From Paenibacillus tundrae (GTDB lineage Bacteria; Bacillota; Bacilli; Paenibacillales; Paenibacillaceae): DNA of 64,000 nt. Under the pieces are notes generated by a model, which saw only the letters and a program-made list of their open reading frames with translations, was not told the DNA's origin and did no database searches. Below are positions 38,278-48,217 of the stretch, in pieces. The translations under genes and the position numbers were made by a program. Numbering within the stretch: position 1 is the first letter of the stretch; the number at the start of each line of letters is the position of its first letter. The stretch lies in the NCBI RefSeq assembly GCF_030812775.1, contig NZ_JAUSTI010000003.1, forward strand, positions 248,001 to 312,000. Direction: 5' to 3'.

Positions 38278-39051
38278 ATGAATAATGAAATGAATAAGAG
38301 ACAAATGTCTAAATCGAATCAACCTGAGACAGAGCTACCAGAAGTACCCGACAAAGAGGACAAAGGCATGGCGCCTGTCACGGAGGCGATCCAGCAATTT
38401 GGACAAACACAGTCACCTGCAGGCGAGTCCAATATTTTTTGTATGACCATCATTGGTCAGGTGGAAGGCCATCTGATTTTGCCTCCTCAGAACAAAACGA
38501 CAAAATATGAACATATTATTCCGCAGTTGGTTGCAGCTGAGCAGAACCCACGTATTGAGGGAATATTGATTATTTTGAATACAGTAGGTGGGGACGTTGA
38601 GGCGGGTTTGGCAATTGCTGAGATGATTGCTTCTCTGAGCAAACCTACAGTTACGGTTGTGATTGGAGGAGGACACAGCATCGGTGTTCCAATTGCGGTA
38701 GCCTCGACTTATTCGCTAATTGCAGGAAGTGCAACGATGACCATTCATCCGATCCGTATGAACGGACTGGTCATTGGAGTACCTCAGACGTTTGAATACA
38801 TGGAGAAGATGCAAGAACGGGTTGTACGCTTCGTCACCACACACTCTAATATTTCAGAAGAGATGTTCAAGGAACTGATGTTTAAGACAGGTGAGCTGAA
38901 TCGAGATATTGGAACTGCGGTAGGAAGTGCAGATGCTGTTAAGTATGGATTAATGGATGCTGTTGGCGGAATTGGTCAGGCCATTGCTCAATTGAATCAG
39001 TTGATTGGAGACAAGAAACAAACGATACAAGTAGGAGGATATACGCAATGA
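38278..39051 (+). CDS. tepA: TepA/ClpP-like serine protease
   Basis: 257 residues of the Clp-protease crotonase fold. Hydrophilic N-terminal tail (about 1-50), then the core with [18 protein letters not shown], the probable nucleophile Ser in [11 protein letters not shown] (about 132-142) and the His in MTIHPIRM (about 158-165). TepA was named for enhancing protein translocation and may degrade signal peptides or spore proteins. AGAAGGGG before the ATG at 38278 sets the start. Overlaps ylzJ by 4 nt. Confidence 0.88.
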   Translation: MNNEMNKRQMSKSNQPETELPEVPDKEDKGMAPVTEAIQQFGQTQSPAGESNIFCMTIIGQVEGHLILPPQNKTTKYEHIIPQLVAAEQNPRIEGILIILNTVGGDVEAGLAIAEMIASLSKPTVTVVIGGGHSIGVPIAVASTYSLIAGSATMTIHPIRMNGLVIGVPQTFEYMEKMQERVVRFVTTHSNISEEMFKELMFKTGELNRDIGTAVGSADAVKYGLMDAVGGIGQAIAQLNQLIGDKKQTIQVGGYTQ

Positions 39052-39266
39052 CCATGTATACCGTAATGCCTCCTGAACAGCTCTGGTCTGGAATGTGGCA
39101 AGAGGGTGAGGCTACAAGAGAGGTTAAGGTAAACGGTTTGTTAATGCAGGTTAGACCTGTCAGTGAGACGGAGGCTGTCATTATTCGTTTGCTTGATTGC
39201 CCGCTTGAAGCGTATCTCGATGCTTCCAATGCGCCTGGATCGAGGGTGCCACTTTCCGGTAACTAG
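39048..39266 (+). CDS. ylzJ: YlzJ-like small protein
   Basis: 72 residues: begins [15 protein letters not shown], followed by a short beta-rich segment ([19 protein letters not shown]) and a PLEAYL motif near the C-terminus. The family sits between tepA and ftsK/spoIIIE in Bacilli, as here. Function unknown. The ATG overlaps the tepA stop, so it depends on tepA translation. Confidence 0.8.
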   Translation: MTMYTVMPPEQLWSGMWQEGEATREVKVNGLLMQVRPVSETEAVIIRLLDCPLEAYLDASNAPGSRVPLSGN

Positions 39267-39336
39267 GAATTAACATGACGCGACGAAATAAGACAAATAG
39301 AGCAAGAAAAGAACATATGTACGGATTATATTTGTA

Positions 39337-39345
39337 TGGTATAAT
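39337..39345 (+). promoter_or_regulatory. extended -10 promoter of ftsK
   Basis: TGG-TATAAT (TGn extended -10) 24 nt upstream of the ftsK start; the -35 is poor (ATGTAC at 39317). Confidence 0.55.
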
Positions 39346-39368
39346 ATTCTTCTGGGGGTGACCTGATT

Positions 39369-42095
39369 TTGGCCAGAAGAAAAAAGAAGAAGAAAAAGGC
39401 TGCTGCGTTTGGTGGCGTTTTAAAATATGAAATCTACGGGATTGTTCTGATTACCCTTGCGGTCATTGCACTTTCGGGTGAAGCAACGGTAGGACGTTCC
39501 CTGTCCAAGATGTTTGGACTAATGTTAGGCAAATTTTATTTTATCATTCCGCTGATTGGAATTTATTACGGATTAATGGTAATGATTCACCGGAAATGGC
39601 CGAGTGGTTGGACTACACGCAAGACGGGACTAGTCCTTCTAGTGTTCGCCTTAACTTTAATGAGTACTGTTTCCGCGATGCACCAGAAGCTAATTCCCGT
39701 AGGAGCACTTGAACCAGGTGCGGTAATTACGCAGGTACATAATGATATGCAGACGGAGTTGCTTCAACCTGCACCGGGTGAACGAGAATCGATGCTGGGC
39801 AAAGATATTAGTGGCGGATACCTTGGAGCAGGTCAGTTTGCTCTTTTCTTATGGTTGTTTGGCAGTTTAGGTGCACGTTTGATTATGATTGTCATGTTTA
39901 TTATCAGTTTCATGCTGATTACGAATCTTTCCTATGTCGACCTGATTCGTATCTTCAGAACAAAGGTGTGGGATGCGGGCACTACCATGTACAAGAAGTT
40001 TGAATCCAGACCTACACGAGTTGCTACGGCAGGTAAGAAGTCGGGCAACAAACGTAAAGTGGTACCTGTCCCAGCAGACACTTATGAAGATGATGAAGAT
40101 GACGATCTTGAAGATGCGCAGCTTCCTAAACGCAAGACGCCAATCTTCCTCCAATTGTTTGGGAAATGGGGGGCAGATCGTGAACAGACGAATGCTGAAC
40201 CGAGCAAGCATCAAGATGATGTGTCTGCTTCAGAGCAGGTTTTGTATCGAGCGGCTCAAGAGGATGTAGCGGAAACATGGCGTGAAGAGTCTCGCTATAC
40301 TGCGGAGTCAACGCCTACACCGGCTGGAGCTATGCCAACTAGAGCCAGTTCTGCTCCTATCATTCGTGATTTCTTTGAACATGTTCGTTCAGAGGATACC
40401 AACAAGGATGACGATCTGGATGACGCATATCCATTTCCAGCGGATATAAGTGACCCTGGTAACGAAGGGGATCATGGGATTCAGATCAAAGATGAATCAC
40501 TTGGCTCTGATGAAGATTGGTCTGTGCCTGAGGAAGGTGTTGGTGAGGTTCATACTGGTGACCAGGTTCTAACTGCTGAAGCCACAGAGAACAATTCTAC
40601 ACCGCTTGATCCTGCATCGAGTAGTGGTAATGAAGAAGCACAACCTATTCAGCCACCACCACCGCCACCGAAGCCTTACAAATTACCTTCGTTCCGCCTT
40701 CTCTCTAAGCCGAACAATGGTGGCAAGGCTGGGGATCAGAAGGATTATATGCAGACAGCGCGTAAGCTAGAAGCTACTTTGGAAAGCTTCGGAGTTCGAG
40801 CTAAGGTTCTTGAAGTCGTTCGAGGACCTGCGGTGACGCGGTACGAGATTCAACCAGATATCGGTGTAAAGGTCAGCAGAATTGTCAGTCTTACAGACGA
40901 TATTGCATTGGCTCTGGCAGCTAAAGACATTCGTATGGAAGCACCGATTCCTGGTAAATCAGCCATAGGTATTGAAGTACCTAATGGAGAAGTTTCTATG
41001 GTAACCATGAGAGAAGTCATGGAGACGGCAACCTTCCAAGATGCAGAATCCAAAGTGACGATTGCTTTTGGACGCGATATCTCGGGTCAGACCATCATCG
41101 GTAATTTAGCTCGGATGCCCCATCTACTTGTTGCTGGTGCCACGGGTTCGGGTAAATCAGTATGTATTAACGGAATCATCACGAGCATACTGTACAAAGC
41201 TAAGCCAGACGAAGTGAAGTTCTTGATGGTCGATCCCAAAATGGTCGAGTTGAACGTATATAACGGCATCCCGCATCTGATGGCTCCTGTTGTAACGGAT
41301 CCCAAACGGGCGTCGCTTGCTTTGAAAAAAATCGTAGTTGAGATGGAGAAGCGATATGAGCTATTCTCCAAATCGGGTACTCGGAATGTAGAAGGTTACA
41401 ACAACTTGATGAAGGATAATCCAGCAGCAATCTTACCTTACATCGTAGTTATTGTAGATGAGCTTGCTGATCTTATGATGGTCGCGGCAGGTGACGTGGA
41501 GGATGCGATTGCTCGATTAGCTCAGATGGCGCGTGCCGCAGGGATTCATTTGATCATCGCAACCCAGCGGCCTTCCGTTGACGTTATTACAGGGGTAATC
41601 AAAGCCAACATCCCATCACGAATTGCCTTTGGCGTGTCTTCCCAAGTCGATTCACGAACAATCCTTGATATGGGTGGCGCGGAGAAGCTTTTAGGACGTG
41701 GAGACATGCTGTTCATGCCTATGGGGGCTTCCAAGCCTGTGCGGGTACAAGGAGCGTTCATGAGCGATGAGGAAGTGGAGAACATTGTAAATTATGTACG
41801 TGGCCAAGGTGAAGCCCAATATGATGAATCGATCGTGCCTGAGGTAGATGACTCGGTTCAGGCGGCGGACGAAGTACAGGACGAGCTGTATGAGCAGGCT
41901 GTACAGATTATATTGGAGGCTAAGCAAGCCTCAGTATCACTATTGCAGCGCCGGATGCGAGTTGGTTATACCCGGGCTGCACGTTTAATTGATTCCATGG
42001 AAGCCCGAGGTGTTATAGGCCCTTATGAAGGTAGTAAGCCGAGGGAAGTATTAATCTCACTGGAGCAATATCAGCAAAATAAAATAAGCTCGTAA
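39369..42095 (+). CDS. ftsK: DNA translocase FtsK/SpoIIIE
   Basis: 908 residues. Basic N-terminus (RRKKKKKK), four membrane helices (about 20-190), an acidic, Ser/Pro-rich linker (about 230-450) with a proline run, then the motor: Walker A GATGSGKS at residues 590-597, Walker [12 protein letters not shown], and a C-terminal gamma winged helix (about 835-900, [21 protein letters not shown]) that reads KOPS/SRS sequences. It pumps DNA at division and into the forespore. TTG start with GGGGGTGA upstream. The position next to tepA-ylzJ corresponds to spoIIIE of B. subtilis. Confidence 0.96.
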   Translation: MARRKKKKKKAAAFGGVLKYEIYGIVLITLAVIALSGEATVGRSLSKMFGLMLGKFYFIIPLIGIYYGLMVMIHRKWPSGWTTRKTGLVLLVFALTLMSTVSAMHQKLIPVGALEPGAVITQVHNDMQTELLQPAPGERESMLGKDISGGYLGAGQFALFLWLFGSLGARLIMIVMFIISFMLITNLSYVDLIRIFRTKVWDAGTTMYKKFESRPTRVATAGKKSGNKRKVVPVPADTYEDDEDDDLEDAQLPKRKTPIFLQLFGKWGADREQTNAEPSKHQDDVSASEQVLYRAAQEDVAETWREESRYTAESTPTPAGAMPTRASSAPIIRDFFEHVRSEDTNKDDDLDDAYPFPADISDPGNEGDHGIQIKDESLGSDEDWSVPEEGVGEVHTGDQVLTAEATENNSTPLDPASSSGNEEAQPIQPPPPPPKPYKLPSFRLLSKPNNGGKAGDQKDYMQTARKLEATLESFGVRAKVLEVVRGPAVTRYEIQPDIGVKVSRIVSLTDDIALALAAKDIRMEAPIPGKSAIGIEVPNGEVSMVTMREVMETATFQDAESKVTIAFGRDISGQTIIGNLARMPHLLVAGATGSGKSVCINGIITSILYKAKPDEVKFLMVDPKMVELNVYNGIPHLMAPVVTDPKRASLALKKIVVEMEKRYELFSKSGTRNVEGYNNLMKDNPAAILPYIVVIVDELADLMMVAAGDVEDAIARLAQMARAAGIHLIIATQRPSVDVITGVIKANIPSRIAFGVSSQVDSRTILDMGGAEKLLGRGDMLFMPMGASKPVRVQGAFMSDEEVENIVNYVRGQGEAQYDESIVPEVDDSVQAADEVQDELYEQAVQIILEAKQASVSLLQRRMRVGYTRAARLIDSMEARGVIGPYEGSKPREVLISLEQYQQNKISS

Positions 42096-42124
42096 TGTTA
42101 ATAGGCTATAACAGACGGCAAGGA

Positions 42125-42156
42125 AACCCTCAATCCATTTGATTGAGGGTTTTTTA
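42125..42156 (+). terminator. terminator after ftsK
   Basis: AACCCTCAATC (42125-42135), 5-nt loop, GATTGAGGGTT (42141-42151), T-run to 42156. Confidence 0.92.
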
Positions 42157-42210
42157 TGTGTTTATTTGTTTGATGCATTGGCATCTTGTCCAATCCTCGG
42201 GAGAATTGGT

Positions 42211-42240
42211 GCATAGGAAACAGGCAGGCTTGTCATAATA
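42211..42240 (+). promoter_or_regulatory. sigma-G promoter of the SleB-like gene
   Basis: GCATA (42211-42215), 18-nt spacer, CATAATA (42234-42240): an exact match to the forespore sigma-G pattern (GHATR-N18-CATnnTA), 48 nt before the start codon of a cortex-lytic enzyme. Confidence 0.8.
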
Positions 42241-42288
42241 AGCTTAGCGATTCTGTTAATCCCACAAGAGAAAGGTAGAGCACAATCG

Positions 42289-43116
42289 ATGCGAAAAATG
42301 AACATATGGCTTTTCACTGCTATTTTGCTGATGTCCGCATTGGGACTTCGTTATTTGCTCCCTCACCATGCGGCAACGGAAAGTACTAGTCCAAGTAAGC
42401 CGCAAACGGAAGAGACGGCTATGCCCACCTTTAGTAGTAATGCTGTCAAGTATGGGAGCTATGGTCAGGATGTCTATGAGTTACAGGGTAGACTGAAGTA
42501 TCTCGGATTCTACAATGGTAAAATCGACAGTAATTTTGGCAGTAGCACGTTAAAATCTGTAAAGTGGTTTCAGTCCGAATTCGGAATGAAAGCAGATGGA
42601 GTCGTTGGCGCTAAGACCAAATTGAAGCTGTACAATGCAACCAAACAGTGGTCACCTACTGAGCCTCCTTTGCATAAGCAGCCGGCTGGAAATAAACAAG
42701 GGAATGCGGATTCGGCTAATCAAGAACAGAATAATATGGGTTCAGCCAACACGATGGGACTTTCCGAGAATGAACTAAAAATCATGGCGAATGCCGTATA
42801 TGGGGAAGCGCGTGGCGAACCATTCGAAGGTCAAGTGGCAGTAGCGGCCGTGATTTTGAATCGCGTTAGAGCCGAAAGCTTTCCTAGTACACCGTCAGGA
42901 GTTATCTTCCAACCTGGTGCGTTTACCGCGGTGGCGGATGGTCAGATTTACTTAGAGCCTAATGCGCAAGCGCGTAAGGCTGTTGAACAAGCGATGAATG
43001 GATGGGATCCATCGGGTGGGTGTCTGTATTATTTTAATCCGAAAACAGCAACATCGAAATGGATCTGGACTCGCCCTCAGGTGAAAACAATCGGTCAGCA
43101 CATCTTCTGTATGTAA
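42289..43116 (+). CDS. sleB: spore cortex-lytic enzyme, SleB type
   Basis: 275 residues. Signal peptide (about 1-25), a PG_binding_1 domain (about 50-120; SYGQDVYELQGRLKYLGFYNGKID), a Gln/Asn-rich linker, and a SleB/CwlJ hydrolase_2 domain (about 160-275; NAVYGEARGEPFEGQVAVAAVILNRV with the catalytic Glu). It degrades the muramic-lactam cortex during germination. The sigma-G promoter upstream agrees with forespore expression. B. subtilis pairs sleB with ypeB; no ypeB-like gene is adjacent here, so partner and name are by family only. Confidence 0.85.
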   Translation: MRKMNIWLFTAILLMSALGLRYLLPHHAATESTSPSKPQTEETAMPTFSSNAVKYGSYGQDVYELQGRLKYLGFYNGKIDSNFGSSTLKSVKWFQSEFGMKADGVVGAKTKLKLYNATKQWSPTEPPLHKQPAGNKQGNADSANQEQNNMGSANTMGLSENELKIMANAVYGEARGEPFEGQVAVAAVILNRVRAESFPSTPSGVIFQPGAFTAVADGQIYLEPNAQARKAVEQAMNGWDPSGGCLYYFNPKTATSKWIWTRPQVKTIGQHIFCM

Positions 43117-43191
43117 TGATCTTATAAGAAGCGTCCATGAAGTCCATTTCTTACTATTTAGGAATATCAATACGGACGTTTCGAATGTTCT

Positions 43192-43237
43192 CAAGAAGCA
43201 ACCAGAAGGCGTGTCTTTGGTTGCTTCTTGGCTTTTG
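43192..43237 (+). terminator. terminator after sleB
   Basis: Perfect 13-bp stem CAAGAAGCAACCA (43192-43204) / TGGTTGCTTCTTG (43218-43230), then GCTTTT. Confidence 0.85.
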
Positions 43238-43333
43238 GATGGGTTAAAATGGTTGATACGCTTAAGGTTTGCTACGCTTAGCATCACAACGCAATCGTGC
43301 ATGACAAATGACGCCGTAAAGGGGTTTTGACAG

Positions 43334-44614
43334 TTGAATACAACAGGCTTTGAACGAGGAAGTCGGAAACAATTCCGTATACATGTATTGCCTACGAAAC
43401 GTTTCAAGACATTCGCTATATCGCTTTACGCGGGTGTTCCTTTACAAGAAGATACAGTTACAAAGGTGGCGCTAACCCCTTTTGTACTTCGACGGGGAAC
43501 AGAATCATATCCTGAAACAACGCAGTTCCGTGAACAACTGGAGCATTTGTATGGTGCTGGATTTGGGTTTGACGTATATAAACGCGGAGACTATCAGATT
43601 GTACAATTTCGGATGGATACCATTAATGATTCGTTTGTAGGTGGAGATGAGCAGCTGCTGGATCGTTCTTTTGCTTTCCTAGGGGAAGTGCTCACTCGCC
43701 CGGCTCAGGAGAATGGACATTTCAGGTCATCTTATGTGCAGGCTGAGCGTGAAACGGTACGCAAAAAGTTGGAATCCATCGTCAATGATAAAATGCGTTA
43801 CGCTGCTGAGCGAAGCATTGAGGAGATGTGTAAGCATGAGCCTTACCGTCTGCATCCATTGGGAGAGCGCAAAGATCTTTCTACTATTGAACCTCAGGGT
43901 TTGACAAATTCATATCAATCATGGTTGCAGGATGCAAGTATGGATCTATATGTGGTTGGAGATACAACGTTGGAAGAAGTGGAGAACATGGTCGAGCGAC
44001 ATTTTAATGTGGAGCGAGTGACGTCTGCTGACTATCATGCGCAAGAAGCTTCTGTCGGAGATAATGAAGTCAATACAGTGGTTGAACGAATGAGTGTCAG
44101 TCAAGGTAAATTGAATATGGGATTACGGACATCGATCACGTACAGAGACCCTGAATATGCATCGGCGTTGCTGTACAATGGTATTTTGGGCGGGTATCCT
44201 CATTCGAAATTGTTTGTTAATGTTCGTGAGAAAGAAAGTTTAGCTTATTACGCTTCTTCACGTTATGACGGACATAAGGGGATTGCAACCATTCAATCAG
44301 GAATTGAAATCCCCAATTATGAGAAGGCTGTGACCATTATTAAACAGCAGCTAGAAGAGATGAAAAGTGGAGCAATCACGGATCTGGAGATGTCGCAGAC
44401 CAAAGCGATGATTCGCAACCTTTTAAAAGAAATGCAGGATTCTGCATACGAGATGATCGCTTATGATTTTAATCGCCAATTATCAGGGAAAGATCGTACA
44501 GTTGAAGAGCTGTTGAATCAAGTAGAGTCCCTTAGCAAAGTTGATGTTCAACAAGCAGCTGAGAAGTTCCGTCTGGATACGATTTATTTCTTGCGTGATG
44601 AGAAGGAGGAATAA
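43334..44614 (+). CDS. ymfF: M16-family protein YmfF, non-catalytic, EF-P modification-associated
   Basis: 426 residues with the M16 peptidase fold but without the HxxEH zinc motif: the corresponding helix reads KVALTPFVLRRGTESYPE. Such inactive M16 subunits usually pair with an active one; the next gene encodes the active partner. In B. subtilis ymfF, ymfH and ymfI are a cluster, and YmfI acts in making the 5-aminopentanol modification of elongation factor P; YmfF/YmfH are associated by context. TTG start with AAAGGGG upstream. It is 3 nt from ymfH. Confidence 0.88.
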   Translation: MNTTGFERGSRKQFRIHVLPTKRFKTFAISLYAGVPLQEDTVTKVALTPFVLRRGTESYPETTQFREQLEHLYGAGFGFDVYKRGDYQIVQFRMDTINDSFVGGDEQLLDRSFAFLGEVLTRPAQENGHFRSSYVQAERETVRKKLESIVNDKMRYAAERSIEEMCKHEPYRLHPLGERKDLSTIEPQGLTNSYQSWLQDASMDLYVVGDTTLEEVENMVERHFNVERVTSADYHAQEASVGDNEVNTVVERMSVSQGKLNMGLRTSITYRDPEYASALLYNGILGGYPHSKLFVNVREKESLAYYASSRYDGHKGIATIQSGIEIPNYEKAVTIIKQQLEEMKSGAITDLEMSQTKAMIRNLLKEMQDSAYEMIAYDFNRQLSGKDRTVEELLNQVESLSKVDVQQAAEKFRLDTIYFLRDEKEE

Positions 44615-44617
44615 CCG

Positions 44618-45898
44618 GTGGAGAGCATAAGATATGAACATTTGCAGGAAACGCTGTATTACGAAGTCATGGAAAATGGACTGCATGTCTATATACTGCC
44701 TAAACCGGGATTCCAGAAAACGTATGCAACGTTTGCTACGAAATATGGATCGGTTGATAATCATTTCCGAGTAGAGGGACAAGAAGAGATGAAAGTGCCA
44801 GATGGCATTGCTCACTTTTTGGAACACAAAATGTTTGAAGAGCCGACTGGTGATATTTTTGCTACTTTTGCGTCTAATGGTGCTTCGGCGAACGCATTTA
44901 CCAGTTTCGATCAGACCGTTTATTTGTTTTCTGCCACAGAGCATATTAACGAAAATATACAAACATTAATCAATTTTGTGCAAAATCCGTATTTTACGAA
45001 TCAAAATGTGGACAAGGAAAAAGGTATTATCGGCCAGGAAATTAATATGTATTCCGATAATCCCGATTGGCGTGTTTACTTTGGCTTAATTGAAGCTATG
45101 TATCAGAAACATCCTGTGCATATCGACATTGCGGGTACCGTTGAATCCATAAGTGGGATCACGAAGGAAACGTTATACAACTGTTACCATTCTTTCTACC
45201 ATCCGAGTAACATGCTCTTGTTTGTTGTTGGTGGAGTAGACCCGGAAGAAGTGATGGAACTGGTTCGTAGGAACCAAGCGGAGAAAAGCTTTGAGTCCCA
45301 AGGACAGATAGAGCGTCTGTTCGAGGATGAACCAGAGCAAGTAGGAGAGGCCAGACGAGAATCCAAACTCGCTGTATCCTTGCCTAAGTGTCTCTTTGGG
45401 TTCAAGGAAACAGAGGTCGGATTCACTGGAGAAGAATTGCTGCGTCGTGACATGGCTACCAAATTAATGATGGATCTACTTTTTGGCTCCAGTACACCAC
45501 TGTTCCAGAAGCTGTATGATGAGGATCTGATTTCGGATAGTTTCGGATTTGAATACAACAGCTCACCGCAGTATGCATTCTCGGCTATTGGTGGTGACAC
45601 GAAGGATCCGGATCTATTGCTCGCCCGAATCCGTGAAGAGGTCGATGCTATCGTGGCAAAAGGATTTGAAGCCTCTGATTTTGAGCGGGCTCGCAAAAAG
45701 AAAATAGGGGGATATTTACGAATGCTGAATTCACCAGAGAACATTGCACATGAATTTACACGTCAACAATTCCGTGGAGGGGACTTTTTCAACATGTTAC
45801 CGGTGTATGAATCCCTTACCTTGGAAGAAGTAAATGACAGATTGAAAGAACATATTCGTTGGGATCAACTAGCGGTATCGCTTGTCGTGAGTCCTTAA
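44618..45898 (+). CDS. ymfH: M16-family zinc peptidase YmfH
   Basis: 426 residues, active M16 member: HFLEH at residues 66-70 and the third-ligand region EKGIIGQEINMYSDNPDW about 70 residues later. Same length as YmfF and adjacent, suggesting a heterodimer like mitochondrial processing peptidase (inference). GTG start with AAGGAGGA 7 nt upstream. Associated with EF-P modification in B. subtilis through the ymfFHI cluster; its direct substrate is not established from sequence. Confidence 0.9.
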   Translation: MESIRYEHLQETLYYEVMENGLHVYILPKPGFQKTYATFATKYGSVDNHFRVEGQEEMKVPDGIAHFLEHKMFEEPTGDIFATFASNGASANAFTSFDQTVYLFSATEHINENIQTLINFVQNPYFTNQNVDKEKGIIGQEINMYSDNPDWRVYFGLIEAMYQKHPVHIDIAGTVESISGITKETLYNCYHSFYHPSNMLLFVVGGVDPEEVMELVRRNQAEKSFESQGQIERLFEDEPEQVGEARRESKLAVSLPKCLFGFKETEVGFTGEELLRRDMATKLMMDLLFGSSTPLFQKLYDEDLISDSFGFEYNSSPQYAFSAIGGDTKDPDLLLARIREEVDAIVAKGFEASDFERARKKKIGGYLRMLNSPENIAHEFTRQQFRGGDFFNMLPVYESLTLEEVNDRLKEHIRWDQLAVSLVVSP

Positions 45899-45920
45899 CA
45901 TGGAGAGGGGAACAGGACAA

Positions 45921-46673
45921 ATGTTGAAGCCGATTGGAGAAATGACAGTGCTGGTTACTGGTGCGAGTGGAGGCATTGGAGCAGCCATTGCAGAGCGCTT
46001 TGCGAGAGTTGGCATGAATGTCGTAATTCACTACATGAAATCACATGAAGCAGCCAATGAAGCGGCTAGAAGATGTATGGAGCATGGTAGTGGCAAGGTA
46101 ATGACGGTATCTGCGGATCTTCGTAGTCGGGAACAGATTGGACGTATGCGAGAGAAGCTGGAAAGTCACGGGCTAATGCCTGATATACTAGTTAACAACG
46201 CGGGGATATCCCATTACGGAATGCTCGCAGATGTCACGGAAGAAATATGGGATGAAGTGATGGCAATCAATCTGAAAGGTACATTTATGTGTACCCAGGA
46301 AATGATGCCACATATGATCTCACAACGATATGGACGAATTATTAACGTGTCATCCATATGGGGGTTGTCAGGTGCCTCCTGTGAAGTGCTGTATTCCACG
46401 ACTAAAGGAGGCTTAAATGCCTTTACCAAAGCGTTAGCCAAAGAGCTTGCACCATCTGGGGTGACCGTAAATGCGGTTGCTCCCGGGGCGGTTCAGACAT
46501 CAATGTTAGATCATTTAGATCAGGATGAGTTGAAACTGTTAGAAGAGGAAATTCCCGCTGGAAGACTTGCTCAGCCTGATGAAATTTCGTCACTGGTCTA
46601 TTTCCTCGCCTTACCAGAGTCTGGATACATTAATGGGCAGATCATTAGTCCTAACGGAGGCTGGCTTACGTAA
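45921..46673 (+). CDS. ymfI: SDR-family reductase YmfI (EF-P 5-aminopentanone reductase)
   Basis: 250 residues, FabG-like short-chain dehydrogenase: TGASGGIGAAIAERFA (NADP loop, about 11-26), LVNNAGISHYG, catalytic Ser (NVSSIWGL) and Y-x-x-x-K (YSTTKGG). In B. subtilis YmfI reduces the aminopentanone on EF-P to aminopentanol, which supports swarming. GGAGAGGGGA (45902-45911) is 9 nt from the ATG at 45921, a better start than the ATG at 45900. Confidence 0.88.
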   Translation: MLKPIGEMTVLVTGASGGIGAAIAERFARVGMNVVIHYMKSHEAANEAARRCMEHGSGKVMTVSADLRSREQIGRMREKLESHGLMPDILVNNAGISHYGMLADVTEEIWDEVMAINLKGTFMCTQEMMPHMISQRYGRIINVSSIWGLSGASCEVLYSTTKGGLNAFTKALAKELAPSGVTVNAVAPGAVQTSMLDHLDQDELKLLEEEIPAGRLAQPDEISSLVYFLALPESGYINGQIISPNGGWLT

Positions 46674-46699
46674 TCCGCTTGAATAATGAGACTAGAGCA

Positions 46700-46727
46700 T
46701 TGCTGGATGATTTACCCTGTATATAAA
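46700..46727 (+). promoter_or_regulatory. possible sigma-A promoter of ymfJ
   Basis: TTGCTG (46700-46705), 16-nt spacer, TATAAA (46722-46727). Confidence 0.5.
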
Positions 46728-46794
46728 ATGTTCGGAAAGCACATATTACAACTGTTGATTTTAAATCTCATGCGACAGCTAAGGAGGATTTATC

Positions 46795-47058
46795 ATGTCA
46801 ACAGAAAAAACAGTGGTCTCTAACTTTGACACTTGGAAGAAGTTCTTAGGTGATCGCGTACTGCAAGCAGAGAAGATGGGTATGAGTGAAGATACCATCA
46901 ACAAACTTGCCTACGAAATCGGTGACTTTCTGGATGAGAAAGTCGATCCGGCGAACCATTCCAACCGGGCATTGAAGGAATTATGGGATGTCGGCGATGC
47001 AGATGAGCGTCGCACGATCGCGTGCCTGATGGTCAAATTGGCCAAACAAAACGCATAA
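46795..47058 (+). CDS. ymfJ: DUF3243 protein YmfJ
   Basis: 87-residue all-helical small protein: NFDTWKKFLGDRVLQAEKMGM, then GDFLDEKVDPANHSNRALKELWDVGD. DUF3243 members lie between ymfI and ymfK in Bacilli. AAGGAGGA precedes the ATG. Function unknown. A terminator follows, so it forms a short transcription unit of its own. Confidence 0.88.
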   Translation: MSTEKTVVSNFDTWKKFLGDRVLQAEKMGMSEDTINKLAYEIGDFLDEKVDPANHSNRALKELWDVGDADERRTIACLMVKLAKQNA

Positions 47059-47070
47059 GTTTCACAGATG

Positions 47071-47098
47071 GAGAGCTCCCGCAAGGGGGCTTTTCTCT
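47071..47098 (+). terminator. terminator after ymfJ
   Basis: GAGAGCTCCC-GCAA-GGGGGCTTTTCTC: AGCTCCC (47074-47080) / GGGGGCT (47085-47091) capped by GCAA, then TTTTC. Same design as the hairpin at 26438. Confidence 0.8.
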
Positions 47099-47100
47099 AA

Positions 47101-47157
47101 TGATTACAGACTGATTACAGACCTGTTCTTGTAATTCATTTTCATTTTATATATCAT
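47101..47157 (+). promoter_or_regulatory. ymfK promoter with tandem direct repeat
   Basis: TTGTAA (47129-47134), 17-nt spacer, TATCAT (47152-47157). Immediately upstream are two perfect tandem copies of TGATTACAGAC (47101-47111 and 47112-47122). An 11-bp period places both on the same DNA face, as expected for a dimeric activator; PhoP-type boxes have this spacing, but the match is imperfect. Confidence 0.5.
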
Positions 47158-47256
47158 TAACGTGACCCATTTTTAGAAGATGACTCAGTTTGCTGTCTTA
47201 AGGACGCGTTCTGTTGCTGTCGAATAATGTGGAATAATGCATTACGGGGTGTTCAA

Positions 47257-48024
47257 ATGGAATCTAAACAATGGTATATGGAATACAAAATACATAAGAA
47301 CAGACCCGGCCTTTTGGGGGATATCGCCTCTATGCTGGGGATGCTTGAAGTCAATATATTGACCATCAATGGTGTTGAGGGCAAAACTCGTGGTATGCTT
47401 CTTGAATCGGATGATGATGAGAAGATTCGTCTTTTAGGCGAGATGCTTGCTAAAGTTAACAGCATTACCGTGTCAGCTTTGCGCCAACCGAAGCTAGTCG
47501 ATATACTGGCTGTTCGTCATGGTCGATATATCGACCGTGATTCTGATGATCGTAAAACATTTCGTTTTACACGTGATGAGCTTGGGTTACTTGTGGACTT
47601 TTTGGGTGAAGTATTTAAAAGGGAAGGTAATCAGGTTATCGGGTTACGCGGTATGCCGCGCGTAGGGAAAACGGAATCTATTATTGCGGGTAGTGTGTGC
47701 GCGATGAAACGTTGGACCTTTGTGTCGTCCACCCTCCTGCGTCAGACCATAAGGAGTCAACTATCCGAGGACGAAATGAATCCAAACAATGTATTTATCA
47801 TCGATGGTATTGTTAGTACGATTCGTTCGAGCGAACGGCACTATAACTTGTTACAGGATATCATGACGATGCCAAGTACTAAGGTCATTGAGCATCCAGA
47901 TATTTTTGTACAGGAATCCGAGTATGATTATAATGATTTTGACATTATCATTGAGCTTCGGAATAATCCAGGCGAAGAAATTATTTATGATACGTTTACG
48001 GCCAGCTACACCGATGAACTGTAA
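47257..48024 (+). CDS. ymfK: DUF3388 protein YmfK
   Basis: 255 residues. N-terminal ACT-like domain (about 5-75: HKNRPGLLGDIASMLGMLEVNILTI), then a region with a P-loop-like GLRGMPRVGKTESII (about 131-145) and a strand ending in an Asp (VFIIDGIVS), suggesting nucleotide binding. The family is conserved next to ymfJ and rodZ in Bacilli; function unknown. The ATG at 47257 is chosen with GGGGTG upstream; an extension to 47227 has no ribosome site. Confidence 0.82.
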   Translation: MESKQWYMEYKIHKNRPGLLGDIASMLGMLEVNILTINGVEGKTRGMLLESDDDEKIRLLGEMLAKVNSITVSALRQPKLVDILAVRHGRYIDRDSDDRKTFRFTRDELGLLVDFLGEVFKREGNQVIGLRGMPRVGKTESIIAGSVCAMKRWTFVSSTLLRQTIRSQLSEDEMNPNNVFIIDGIVSTIRSSERHYNLLQDIMTMPSTKVIEHPDIFVQESEYDYNDFDIIIELRNNPGEEIIYDTFTASYTDEL

Positions 48025-48064
48025 GGCTGCGTGAAAGATCATGAAATAGATTAGCACCAACTAG

Positions 48065-48179
48065 AGCATTTTGCACAATCCGAAAGGTCAACTATCAAAC
48101 CCATAGGATCTAGGCGAGACTTCGATTTCGTCTAGATCTTGTACCCTTGAGCATGTGGGATCGAATGATGCAAAATGCT
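48065..48179 (+). promoter_or_regulatory. large structured element upstream of rodZ
   Basis: A perfect 11-bp outer stem AGCATTTTGCA (48065-48075) / TGCAAAATGCT (48169-48179) encloses CCCA/TGGG (48100-48103/48156-48159) and a hairpin GATCTAG (48107-48113) / CTAGATC (48132-48138) extended by CGA/TCG. There is no U-tract; it ends about 25 nt before the rodZ ribosome site. Not a known class to me. Confidence 0.5.
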
Positions 48180-48217
48180 GACTACAGAGAAAAAGAAAAA
48201 CTGAAGGAGGAGATGGC

